Assembly: GCA_028554755.1 (NCBI GenBank)
Contig: JAPTOF010000005.1
Span: 16,342,001 to 16,406,000, forward strand
Source of the DNA: Cordia subcordata
Taxonomy: Eukaryota > Streptophyta > Magnoliopsida > Boraginales > Cordiaceae
DNA: 64,000 nt
Reading direction: 5' to 3'
Shown here: positions 25,040 through 38,100 of the stretch, piece after piece
How the letters are laid out: each line of letters starts with the position of its first letter
Numbering within the stretch: the first letter of the stretch is position 1
Translations under genes and position numbers: made by a program
Notes under the pieces: model-generated
The model's input: the letters and a program-made list of their open reading frames with translations, nothing else
Told to the model about the DNA's origin: nothing
The model's database searches: none

Positions 25040-26758
25040 GGTACTACTTTGGCCAAGGGAAAAAAAAAATTCTATGTGGAATTTTAAGGTCTGATAATGT
25101 TTGAAAGAGTATAAATATTGAATCAATTACAACTAGTTTCGAGTTGGATTTGGAATTCTAATCCGATGAGAAAGTCAAGTGTGGGGAAAAAGAAATCCAA
25201 ATTGCACTCCAACAAGGTCTTTAGTGTCCCAACATCCAAAGTATCTCTTGACCATTGCTCTATAATATTCTAATTTTTTCATTAAATTATTATCATTAGA
25301 TAAAAGAAATGTTTCAAATAACTTTTTAGATAATCTTTGAAGTAACTTTTCGTAATTTTGGCAAGCGTGGCTATGGTGCTATTCTTTTCGTAATATTTTT
25401 CTCTTTATCTTTCTGATACCTCTACATTTTTACTTTCTTTTTTAAAAAACATAAATCCAAGATGATACAAAATTCAATTTCAAATTTATCTCCGTCAAAA
25501 TCTACTAAAAAGTGTAAATTCTATTTTAGTCCATTTATGAAAAAGCATATTCAAATCTGTCCAAAAAATATTTTTATACTATTGATACAAATAATTTATT
25601 AAAAATTTATTTTACTATGGTTTATATATTATTATCATACACATATATCAAATTATAAAATTAATAATCTCATATGAAAAATAAAAATAGTAATTATAAT
25701 AATAATAACAATAGTAATATAATATCAATATTATTTTATGTCATTTTATATTCATCAACATAACTAATTTAATAGCTAATTTTATTGAAAATATATTTTA
25801 ATTAATTAGCTATCTGAATTGTTATCAATTACTCAAATAATTAATTGTGCCAACTACAACCTTGATACGTACTAGACTAACTAAAAATTATGAACTTTGG
25901 CATGCACCTAGGCAGGAGGCATGAAGATTACGTAGTATTAAATGTTATGCAATTTCGCCGTTATTGCTGAAGTTTTTGCGCGTTGAAGAGGCAATCACAA
26001 TTTCCAACTTGGGCAATATGATGGTTTCAGCCGCCAAGTGTTCTAGATAAAGCTTCGGACGGTTTGGATTAGTTTCTTTTTTTCATGAAAATTTATTTTT
26101 TAAAGAATAATATATTTTTTGTAATAAAAATTTAAATTAGGTTTATAAAAAAATTGGAACTTTGAAAAAAATAATTTCAACTTTTTTAAAAGTAAAAAAT
26201 TTTAACTTCTCAAAAAAAAAAAACCTTTTTTAAAGTTTAAAAAAAATACTTTTAAAAAAAATAAATCCAAACAAACTGTACACATCTTTCTTTAGTTCTT
26301 TTCTCCTTGAAGGGGGTAACTCCTAAAAATAGAAAAAAGAAGTCAACAAACACCACTTTCAACACGTTGAGAATATTAAGCAAGAACTTGTTTTCAATAG
26401 ACTACTCATCTTATATGGACTTATGTACGGGATTAAGAATCTCTCATATTATTACTATATTATCTTATTAAATTATATTTTTGACATAGATCTAATAAAT
26501 ACTCAGATGTAGTAATATATGAATGGAGATTTAATAGCTGTAAATTATTAATGTAGCTATACTAAGATCGTATGAACAATTTCTTAGTAATTAAATTTTC
26601 TAACGTTATAAATTACAAGAAAATCTCTAAAATAAAATTTTGGTTGATTAAATTTGAAATACTCCACTAACTTTTGATATGTCTCCATTATGATTTTGCT
26701 CGCTAGTTAACTATACAACATTACTACCAAAATTTGACAAATTCTTCAAAACACAACC
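25040..26758. other. Spacer between glycosyltransferase copies 2 and 3
   Basis: The proximal 200 bp is the promoter/5' UTR of copy 2 and aligns with that of copy 1. About 25290-25865 is an AT-rich repeat related to arm R of the inverted-repeat cluster at 21480-21960. A 'tttggatt' MITE follows (listed separately). No gene is supported. Confidence 0.55.
26060..26276. mobile_element. MITE-like element, 'tttggatt' family, copy 4
   Basis: It starts cggtttggattag and ends aataaatccaaacaaac, so the terminal inverted repeats are clear. The interior is A/T tracts. It has no coding capacity. Confidence 0.55.
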
Positions 26759-28203
26759 TTAAGGATCAAATCCAAGCAAACCTGGTGCTATCCTAAGCAA
26801 AGGTTCCAAGGTACTAGGATGAAACTTTCTAGCGAAAAGGAAACAGATGGAGCTCACAACACCATTATAAGTACAATTGAAGCCATAACGCAAATGATTC
26901 AAGAATGCCTCTGAGACACCTTTCCTCATGAAACAAGTAGGGTGTGATCCACCCCCAGACCAATCAGTCCATGTAATTGTCCTATTTGATGTCATCTCAG
27001 GCCCAATCTTTGTCACAAGTGTTGGCAAATAATGCTCATCCATGTAACATGGTGGCACACAATGGTTCTTGAAGATGGGGTAGTATGTAACATCTGAGAC
27101 TATTTCAATGGCAAGCTTGCGATGAACTTCGAACCATTGGTTGCCTTTCCGCCAGTCGGACAATGTAATCCATGGCTGCATTCTCTTGTTGTATCTTCCC
27201 CGGCCGATGGGCCGGGGATCATCGAAGCACCCCAGGTGGCTTTGCCTGGAGTTGATGAGATATCTATAGATGGTGGTGAAGTTGAATATGGGAATGCAAG
27301 TTTCTGAGAGTAGTACGAATCTTTCGTTTGAGAAGTCAAGAAGTGCGTTTGCTAGTAGACGCTTCTCTGCATCAATCATTGTTGATTTTCCCCAGTGGAC
27401 TGGCTACATCAAGACATGAAATTCTCAGTTAGTTCAGCTACCAAAAGATTTACTAAAAGGCTGAGGATTTCTTTCTATTTTCGTGGGAAATGAGGATGCA
27501 TTCGTAACTTTATCTAATAATAATGAACTTTCCTCGTTGTTATGGTGGAAAAATCTAGACTATTCTTTATTGTTGAATGTCTCTTGTTATATTATAATGG
27601 TATGAAGGGATTCAAGTTTTGTATCAGTGTATAATGTTGCAAAAATATACAAACCTTACTTGGTATTCTACGCTTGTAGAATACAGATGACTGGGGCGGC
27701 TCATAGGTGAATTCTGGTGATGTGTGAAGGTATATTGAGAAGAGGCCTTCATGTCCTTTGAAGAATCTCTCCCAAAGTGGTGCCAAGGGCAATCTACCTC
27801 GAGTTAAGAACAAGAATGCCACTCTTGGCGTCCGATTGTATGGAAAATCAATAATACGCGGTACCATTGAGGCGTGCCAAAACAATTCTTCATCGCTTAT
27901 AGAATGCCAAAGAGAGTTAGGCATAATGCAACCCGTAGATAGTTCACTAACATTGGAACTCTTCAAATTACATGAAGATGTAGACTGGGAAAGTGCGTAT
28001 GCATAGGTTGGCGAGAGGTAAAAATCCTCATAGAGGCTGACTCTCTTAACTTGATCATTGATGAGCATCCCCAAAAGAACAATGAAGAATGCCATGGAAA
28101 AACAGAGAACAAGAGTGGTAGCAATCTGGAAACTCCCTCCTCTAACCTCCCTCCCGAAACGTATCGAAAGTTGTTTTACAAGCATGGTGATGGTGATTAA
28201 CAA
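26759..28203 (-). CDS. Core-2/I-branching beta-1,6-N-acetylglucosaminyltransferase-like protein (GT14), copy 3
   Basis: Exon 1 is 28203-27655 and exon 2 is 27403-26759, joined in phase 0 (...RRIPSK|PVHWGK...), giving 397 aa. A second in-frame Met at 28185 would give 391 aa. One membrane span lies at about 27-48. The stem lacks the Pro-rich run of copies 1 and 2. GT14 landmarks are present (RVAFLFLTRG, LAPLWERFFKG, FVLLSETCIPIFNF, WRKGNQWFEVHRKLA). It shares the intron position with copies 1 and 2, but the sequence has diverged widely, so it is an older paralogue. The intron is short (251 bp). It is likely a Golgi glycosyltransferase of cell-wall or glycoprotein metabolism with unknown substrate. 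Confidence 0.93.
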
Positions 28204-29156
28204 TAAACTCTCTCCCTATAGAAAACAAACACTCAAGGATGATCTATATAACCATAAGGTGACTAACTAAGATGGCACTATGCATTACAGGAGAGGCTAA
28301 AGTGCATAGAAGGGCACATGAGAAGTGTTGCCTGTGGGAAAAAAGTGTGAATTGAAGTATACATAATACAATACAGAACTGTGATTGCTGCTGTAAAAAT
28401 GGAAACTAGAATTGAGTGAGGGCGTGGTCACCACACAGCAAAGCACGAGAAAAGTCCAGGAGGACTGCAAACATCATGTGCCCCTACACAAGATCTCATT
28501 TCAGTTTTTGATAGTTATCATGTTATGAGGGGATTGTAATTCTGTATGCAAAGCTCTAGTTACATTCGGAATTAAAGGAAAATTGCGACCCACTTTATGA
28601 TTTATTCAGATAGTTTTACCTTGGTGTTTTAAAAAAAAAAAAATTGTTCACCCTTGACGTCTTTCTTATGAAAGCTAAAAGACTTGTTTAGTATTGAAGC
28701 TAATTTTGTTATTGCAAGCACTTATATCGTCACAATATAGCATAAGATTTTCGTTTTATTTTTTTTAGTTATATTTCACTCTTTCATCCATTAACACTTC
28801 TCTAAATAGAATCTTAACCATATGCATAAGAAATTTGATATTCAATTATCGAATTCTTATAATAGAAGGGGGCTTGATATTATTCACCCTGATGCATGGA
28901 AGCAAGTACACTGTATTACAGGACACTGTATTACAAGACATTGTACTACAAGATTAAGGTCCTCACTAAGATAACATTAAGGAGTGTGTGTGATCTCTAT
29001 TCACTAAAGACTATAGAAGATCATCAATTCTGCAGCTTCTTTCCCTAAAGCGCCTAATTACTAAAGGAAGGAAAAAGTATTACTTGGTAGTTGTGCTATC
29101 AAATTCAGGAGCTTCTTTGTTCAATTCTTCATTTGCTAGTACAGGCATGTCTTGTC
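28204..29156. other. Spacer: promoter of glycosyltransferase copy 3 and 3' UTR of the MBL-fold gene
   Basis: The two minus-strand genes are separated by 953 bp. The left part should be the upstream region of glycosyltransferase copy 3, and the right part (about 28900-29156) the 3' UTR of the MBL-fold gene. I see no clear polyadenylation signal or transposon. Confidence 0.5.
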
Positions 29157-32100
29157 TTATTTTGAAGTGAGTTTGCGCCTGACAGCGTATAATACTGCAA
29201 AACCAGCTACTGCCACAGCACCAAACAGCTTGACTTTACTAATATTCTGATGCTTCCAGGGAAACATGCTGCTACCTATACACGCACACAACCACCGGGA
29301 TAGGAAGTGCAGCCGGCAAGAACTCTGAAACCGCTGAAGCGAAAAGTCCTACATATTTGGAAAAATGCAGAAACAATGTCAGGCACTAAAAGGAAAATAA
29401 TTGCTAGTCCCAACAAATTGCTATTTCAGATAAAACAGAATATCAGCTATCAATTAATAGTAATTGGGGATATGACAAGTCGTCCAACCTAAAATAAGAT
29501 GCGCATATAGTAGAATCATAGAGGAGCAGCTTTCCAAATGATCGGTCACATTCTACCCACATTGGCAGCAAATTCAGCACAACTGCGTTTAAAATTTTCT
29601 AAAGAGAAATCCTGCACAGCATAAAGGAAAAGCTTGGTGTTCTAGTTTAACAAATATGCTTATCAAGCATACTAGAACAGACATCTACCATTTCTCAGGG
29701 AATAGGATTTATATAAGCAGTACAGTAATCAGCAATTCTCAAGATTTAGAGTGGTGGTGTATTTTGTAAATTCTTCTAGAACAAAACCAAGAAAAACTAT
29801 CTTGAAACTGCAGACATATAATTTAAATAATGCCACTGAATATTACCATGTAGACTATTAGAATATATATGCACATCAATCAGCAGGGGTCCAGAATAAG
29901 AGAATTACTAAATGTGGTTGGTGCAATGGATAAACAACCACAATAGCAGGAAAGCAACAAAAAGTTTGATTCCTTAGATCTACATGCATATATTGGTTGT
30001 AGAAGCCATCAAGAATAAGCATAAAATAACATATATTGCCTAGTTCAGAAGATATCGACCAGAACCTAAACTCTTCAAGGCAGCATAGAATACTTCATAA
30101 GCATCTCTCCTGCATCGTATTGGACAACTCCCTGAGCAGCTCAGTTATCCCTCTTTTATCAGTTTCTCCTCATTAATTTTTAGTGTTGATGGATCAAACA
30201 AATCTCCAACTATTCTCATACGCAGGAAGAGAAGACAAACAGAAACTGGCAACCAGTCTGTGATATCCTTTTCTCCTAATCCAGAACACAATATTTGTAA
30301 ATCTGCCACTTGCATCTTTTCATCGTATGCTGTTTGGCCAAAGTCATAAAAGTAAAATAGAAAACGAGCAGAGTAGGCTTTGTGAATGAGCTCCACTTTA
30401 AGGTATGTAACTTGCACTCGGAGAGGCAGATAAGCCAAGGGTTTGAGTTTGGTGGTTTGGGGGGGGTTTAGAGACATGCAGATGTGGAGCTTTCATTGCT
30501 CAATGATCTTTTACCGAGCTGGCTCTTCAAAATGAGAAGCATTCATTTTACTGATCTTTCCCTTTACCAGATCCCAGTTACTGACAATTCTATTTTTTAA
30601 CTTCCTCACCCTTTAAACCTCTCTTTTTCCCTGGCCTCTTTTTGGCCCACCATAAAGTCTTCACCAAAACTTACGTTCAGCAGACAGAAATAGCAAGAGT
30701 TGATCAATCAAATTTTAGTTCCACACAACGCAAACCCTTATACCAAGGTGCCTGACACCAGCTTAATACGTATCAACAGCAATGGCTAGCAGATTAAAGT
30801 CATTTGACGTTTTCTTTTATAACAGCCTTTCCATCATCAAACCAATTTGTCAATAGTTTATGCCTCTTGCTAGCTTACCCCTCCCACAAGAACCTGGCCA
30901 ACACAGCAGGAAAGAAATGTACAAGGCATCAATATGTAAAGCTTGTTTACCATCCATTCATCAATTAAAGTTCCATCTACTGAGTAATATTTGGTCTTCA
31001 GAAAATGACAATGTCTTCCAGAAAATGATCAGATAGTTCCACACTTTATGCAACAAGAGCACATAAGAAGCAGTGTTATACATCATTGTTAAAGACATCT
31101 ATGAATTACTAGAAGATGTAATAAAACAAGAGAAATGCTACCTTTGGCAACTTATCCTGCTCGGCAAGATGATCCACGTGGAGTCTTACATTTGATGCAG
31201 CAGGAATCCAAAGACGGCAATCAACATCAGCATATGTATATGCAACAATGTCAAACAATGTTTTCGCTCCACCTTCTATCGCTTTCAAGATGGTTGATTC
31301 TCTGTTCCTGCGGTTTCTGAGAATCGGAAAGATTGCTATATTAGGATGTCGTGACTATTGTATAAATATGAGAAATATAACTAATTACTTGGAAGTATTA
31401 ATTACAAGGGCCATTGTTCATTTCATTAAAGAGTAACATAATCCTTTTAAGTCACAACTAAATTCAAAGACATTCAAGTAGACTGAACAGGATATATACT
31501 TTTGCTTAAAAGATGTAAATGGAAGTAGGGAAGGACAAAGGGAGCAGAAGATGCTTGTGAGAATGTCCAAGGGGTTATGCATATAAAGATGCATATGCAT
31601 TTGTAACTAATGCTTCTAAGATAGAGAGACAAGCAAAATAATAGAAGACACAGACACATACAGAGAGGGTGAAGGAGGGAGAGAAGGGGGTGGAGGGTAA
31701 AGTAGGCAAAGTAAATTTTCATACTTGAGATAACCACAAAGCATGTTTTTTGGCCACAGGTTGACTCTTCCATGCATTGGTATTAAAGCATGGGGAGAGA
31801 GCTCCATAAATTTGTACGTTGTCTGGAAGTACTCCTGCATGAAGTAGCAGAAATACAAGGGCCCGTTCAGTTGCCCACAGCTATTCTTTAAGAAAATTTA
31901 AGTGCAGATTTAGTAAAATAACACCGTGAAAGAAACTCAGAGAATTGGAAGAATAGAAAATATTGGTTTTTGAGAAAGTTGGAGAACAATAAGTTCAAGT
32001 TTTCTAGAACACTATTAATTTTTTATAATGATCCTAGTCAATTGCAGTTACAACAGATAAAAATAGGAGGCAATTGCAATGAATGTGCCCCCAAGATTTT

Positions 32101-35100
32101 AAGGATAACAAGGATGACAATGCAAGCCATCATAATTATATGGAGACAGAATATATTTTTATAAGTAAAACCCCATTCTTGATCCTGTTCCTATTAAAGC
32201 ATTCAGTTATACTTCTTTCCCTTCTATCCTGGTACCATACACATTTAAGTGAGCAGTCCAATCATCAAGGAGATTGACTTATTGCAGATAGTAATTTCAT
32301 TTATCCTGAGTTTGACTATTGTTGAAGAATATTTTGGTTATTAATGTATTTCCTTATCTTATGGTATTAAATTAGGCAATAGTCTAGATTAGGTAATTAG
32401 TCAAATTGGTTTCCTTATTATTCTAGTTTCCTTAGAATTCTAGTTACCTTATTAGTCCAGCTTCTAGTCTTGCTCACCAAGTTATCACACCTATAAATAG
32501 CCTCATCAACAATTTAAAATGTAGTCTTTATGAATATTTCTCGTTAAGAGCCGCCGTTGGTGGCCGCTCCAACTATCTTCAACCTTTTCATATTTGCTCT
32601 CCATATTTTATGTTTTATATATTTTCCACAACTATGTACTAGAAGTTTCTGTTGATATTATTTCCAACTTCGAACCTGCTTTAACCACATTTACCAATTA
32701 CTGCTAGCCTGTTAGTTACCACCGTCTACTTGAAGATGCCAAGATGTATCACAAAGAAGCAGAGAATCCACCTCGCATTACTTACAGAAAAGTAGATCAA
32801 AGGGCAAGCGGGGCAAACTCATAGAAAACAAATGAACAAGATAGATTCCAGATCTCATGTTCAGAATAATATTATATTTTCCGGAAACAAAAGTTTGTAA
32901 GCCTTTATTGGTTTCATAAGTGACATCAGTTTTTAAGTTAGTTTTACTGCATCATATGCGTGATTAAAAGGATAACAAGAAAATAGAAAACTTTAAATAT
33001 GAACAAAAGCATTAAGAGATGTTTATTTTCCCTTTATCTAATACCAGGGTAAATTGCTAGGAACCACCCTGTGGTTCATCAAGAGTACATCAGACACCCC
33101 TATGGCGTAAAAAGTCACTTATAATCCCCTATGGTCGATTAAAAGTGTATCGCACCCCCTACCGTTAGGAAATCCATTATCTTTAACCATAATAGCATTG
33201 CACGTTCCCAAATTGGATGTATGATATTCCAAGTTGCATTCTCGTGCAATTTGGGCGCATGCAAATTGTGAGACTGATATGTCAACTTTCATTTTTATTT
33301 TTGATGAGGGGGATGATTTGTGACATGTCAGCAAATTCAGATGGCAGATGGCCAGTCTCTGAGGATATGGGAAACCTTCATAGATTTGATCTGCCAAATG
33401 CAGAAAGACTTCGCTGTTGAACAATTTCAGAAGGAAAACAACCTGGCAGAAGTATTATAGCCCAAAAGTCTTGTAGAATAAGAACTTAAGTGCTGCCTGC
33501 CATGAGGTTTTAGAGAGTACGTTCAATGAAAAAAATTTGTTGTATAGTTACAAAGAAATAAGAAGCATAAACAATGGGAAACAAAAAAGTAACTATCTTT
33601 TAATGCAAAAGACAGTCATAACATGTATAATGGCTGTAAAACTTAAAACTTTTCCACCCTTTTCAAACATCAACAATACAATAGAAACTCTCTAACAAGC
33701 ATTATGTTTTCAATAGTCTTAATAATTCGAACTATACTACCAAGAATCAAAGCAAATTGATATATATATAAAACAATTAAACATGGTATCAGTTTCACAT
33801 GATATTCTGTGAATGGAAGAAAAATGCTCTGAAGATTCCTTACCCTCATATTCCCACCAGATGTAATGTCCAAAAGAGCACTACCTTGGCTGGAAAAAGG
33901 TATAGTAGATACATTAAGCTTGTCGCACCATGAGGTGAAGACAAAATCAAAATGAAATAGCACATCAAAAAGCTATGATTGACAATATGAACAATGACAT
34001 AAAAGTTAAAACCATAATCCTGGATGAACAAATCCATCAAGAACCTGAGTAAAGTCATAAGTCAGGGCCATTCTAATGATAAAAATTAAATAATACTATA
34101 GGACCATTCTAGTGGTAAAATAAACAGCATAGATGATGAATTCAAACTAAAATATATCAAGTACTAACTTTAATATGAGAAGTGAGAACCTCAATATATA
34201 GCCTTGTAACCTCCTGGGAACATGGCTTCCATAACTCAGTTGTGTTAATGAGAACGAGCAAATAACTACTTGTCATATAAACCCATTATGTCACACAACC
34301 TACAGGCTACTTATTGTTACATCTATGAGGAAACAAATGACTAGCTTAAACTGGATTCTTCCAAGAGGCTTACCCCACACAATGATCACCTACAATTAAT
34401 GAGTTTGTACTGACATGAAGCAATGCCATGTGACCATCTGTATGCCCCTGAATAAGGAAGAATTTGCATAAAAGAAAATTAGCTTTTATGAGGTCCACAA
34501 AGCAATGGACCAAACATGTAGGACACTGTGTAAGACACAATGACGTTGAAAAAACAAAATAAATTTTTTCACAAATGCTCAAGCCAGAGATCATAAGATT
34601 TATCTGAGTTCAAGCTCAAGCCAAGAACATATAAAGCAACTTCTCTTAAAAACCGCCAAGGTACATTACCACCTCTGACCACTTTGATTTTTGCAGCTCC
34701 TCTGATGAACATCAGAAAACATGTGCAACAGACTTCAAACATAATGCTTCAAAAGGAAATTGAGTGCTTCTATAGCCTGTAAACTGAGGAACAAAATGTG
34801 GAAAGTAGCAGAACAAGGCCATCTGTTCACATGTAGGGAAATGACAGCTTTATGGACAGGCATAAGTAGTGCAAGATAAGGATGAAGCAAGCACGTCCCC
34901 TACTTCAAAACTGTTTTGCAGAATCAAGAAAAGACGTAACTTTTCAGGATGAGGGACATCTGGTTAAGAGTATATACACAGAACAAGTATCTCCTTGTAT
35001 TCTCTATTCTCATTACAAAGTGCACAATATTTCTATTACTTAACATGTCAGCCAACATCCCAACACTCTTATCACCTTCAGTCATATAGAAATGACTAGC

Positions 35101-38100
35101 AGCATTCATAAGTGGAAGAGTTTTTATCCAATCAATATTAACATTGGTCTCCTTCATGAGTTTACAACTCCAACAAGAAAACTATCACATCAGAATACAT
35201 ATTGAAAGAAAATCACTGCCAAAATTGCTCCAAAAATTCAATCCGCATAGATGAAAAAACAGCTAAAAGAGCAGACTCCTATCAAGGACAATATATAATA
35301 AATGAACATCACCGGTGCTGAAATTATTCTCAAACGCTGACCACCAATGCAAATTTCTTCATTTCCAGATACTGAAATATGACCAAGAGCCCAATCAACT
35401 GCATCATGCTAGATTATATCAGAGATGACGGGTTTTTTGAAGAAAGAACATTATAGGCAAGAATTTGACAGGCTACACATATTTAATCAAAGAGAATAGT
35501 GCTTTTTAGAAGTCTAATTGATCTTATCTGCAATTCTTCTGTGCAATAAAATTTTATTGATTAAGTGGTGTCCTATTTTTTGGTTTCATCTTGTTCCGCG
35601 AAGCAACTGGTATCGTTATACAAGATTTCCAGGTCTAGGCTCCATGAAAATGCCACTGACATTCACAACATCATATGCACTACTGAACACATAAATTTCC
35701 ATTCTCATAACCTCAGTGTCACAGTTCTGCAATGTTAGATCTTCCACAAAAAGTTTGTCGAAGTGCTAACAAACAGTGTCAAGAACTTTTATATCCTAAT
35801 CATTGTAGAGTGAGCTGAAATAAGATAATATTGGAGTTTTAACCTTTGCTAATTCGTCCAATGGTTTTCTCATGAGCTAACAAAGAAGCACCTGGATTGC
35901 ACTTCTGGACAATTGAAAGACCTGCATAGGATCATCATAACCATTAGCTTATGTGAAAGTGAAAACCAATCTACTGAAAAATCCACTTCAACTGCGTATA
36001 TACATCAGCAAAGTACATATTTTATAAATCAATGAGGATACAGGAAAAGACAATTCTTAACATGTACATAAATATTTGTTTAAACATACAAGAATATTCC
36101 GAAAGTGCTATCCCCGGTGTTTTTGTTGGAATATGCACAAAAAGGCCACACTAAACTAACTATCTGAGTGGTAATGGAAAGCATATGCCTAAGTTCTGAT
36201 CCTCTTCCTCACCGATGCACCAACCCCCCCAGCCCCACACACCTAAAGCCCACCCCAGAAAGAAATATTAATGAACCCCACAATAGAGAGGAAGAAAAAT
36301 CTTTGCATAGTTCCAACTAAAAATCAATGTTTTTCAAGATATTTGAACTGGTTTTAGTTTCTGAGGAAAACGAAAAAATAGGTTTTACCACTTCTTTGTG
36401 AACATCATAAAAAGAAAAGAGAAAGCTGAAACAACTATAGGCATTCAAGATCTGATAGGGGGTTCATCAAATTGATTATTACAATGATGTGATGTTTAAT
36501 ATCTTGGATCCATTCAACGTTCTTTTCTACATGACACAAGGCGATCCATATTAAGAAAGAAAATTAACAGGCAGACAGAGAAACCAGGAAACAAATGCCA
36601 TGCAAAGACAGAAAAACTGGAAAACTAATGCCATGCATAGTTTCAAGGTTTATATTTAATACACTTAGATTATTGCTTACCATCAACATGATCATGGTGA
36701 TGATGGGTTACAAAGACAACTAACTTTCTGGGCAAAGCAGCAAAAATTTCCTTGAGCTGATTTGAGAAAGCAGCAGTGCAAAAGCATGTTATAAGAAAAA
36801 GTAAACAAGATGGGAAGAGTCAATAGAAGAAAGCTGTCTAAAGCATTAAAAAGAAGACCGTCAACTAAAACTAAAGAAAGATATCCTGGAACGATGAAGA
36901 AATTATAAGTTAATTTTCCTTCGTTGTCAGCAGAGTTCAACCCATTTGTATAGTGCCTAATGAACATGAGACTTGAGATTGAACACTGTATATATTAATA
37001 AATAAACTAGTGGCTCCTCCTACCCCTCTCATTATGTCTGATGAAACCTAGATTGAAAAAAGAATATGATTACCAAAAGGAATTATCAGAAGTTGGAGTT
37101 AGAAATTACAGATGAATGTTAAAACTAGGACCTGCAACCAATTGCCTCATCTGATTTGATCCTCAGAACAATTCTTTAGTCGGTAATCTTTTTCTTTATT
37201 TTTCCCTGTATACTTCTTACATCCATAGAGTACTCATCAAATCAAACAACAAAGAGAACAAACAACCACTAGAGACATAGACATTAGATGCTAGTTCAAA
37301 CACACATTAATATAACAGCTCTAACAAACTATGATTTCCGAAATGGGGGAAGTAATTGGTTTCGTTTATCCAGAGGAGTGGGCTAGTTCATAATTTTTTA
37401 ATTCCTCTAATATTACACATATTCTTGCATTTCACATAAAACATTTTGTTATATATTTTTCGTTTTAGTTCTGTAATCATTGGAGCTTTAGTAGAACTGT
37501 GGAAAATATATAAAATATAAAATATGGAGAGAAAATATGAAAGTATTGAAGATGGTTGGTGGAGCCACTAGTGGTGGCTCTAGAAGCGAAATAATCATAA
37601 AGACTACATTGTGAATTGTTGATGTGCCATGGATACAATAGAAGCACCTATTTATAGGCATGATAAATTGGTGAGCAAGACTAGAAGCTAAACTAATAAG
37701 GTAACTAGAATTCTAAGGAAACTAAAATAATAAAGAAACCAATTTGACTAATTACCTAATCTACACCATTGCCTAGTTTAATACCATAAGATAAGGAAAT
37801 ACGTTAACAACTAAAATATTCTTCAACACCCCCTCTCAAACTCAAAATTATATTTGAGATATGACCTTGAGTTTGAAATATTTTCAAAAGAAAATTTGAT
37901 CTTGATGGAATGGACAATCACCATGGCTCGTCTAACTCAAAATTCACCACGGTCACCACGACTTGTCTGACCATGCTTATAGCTTGGAGGAATGGAATTT
38001 GGATTAATTTAGGGGTTGTGTGTACCACTTTGGTGTGATGAATCCCCATAACAGTTGGACGGAACTTAGGTTGAGAAAGTAACTGAAAACTAGATTGGAT

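Noticed and set aside
29912..29982. tRNA-like phrase 'gtgcaatggataa' with a weak B-box downstream
   Set aside because: No cloverleaf pairing and a poor B box; not enough for a tRNA or SINE call.
30145..30477. 110-codon minus-strand frame in intron 11 of the MBL-fold gene
   Set aside because: Not needed for a continuous family-like protein. The exons at 31142-31316 and 29157-29348 join in phase without it, and it lacks a recognisable domain.
33119..33424. 101-codon minus-strand frame in intron 9 of the MBL-fold gene
   Set aside because: It overlaps a DNA-transposon-like end and is not part of the gene's continuous frame.
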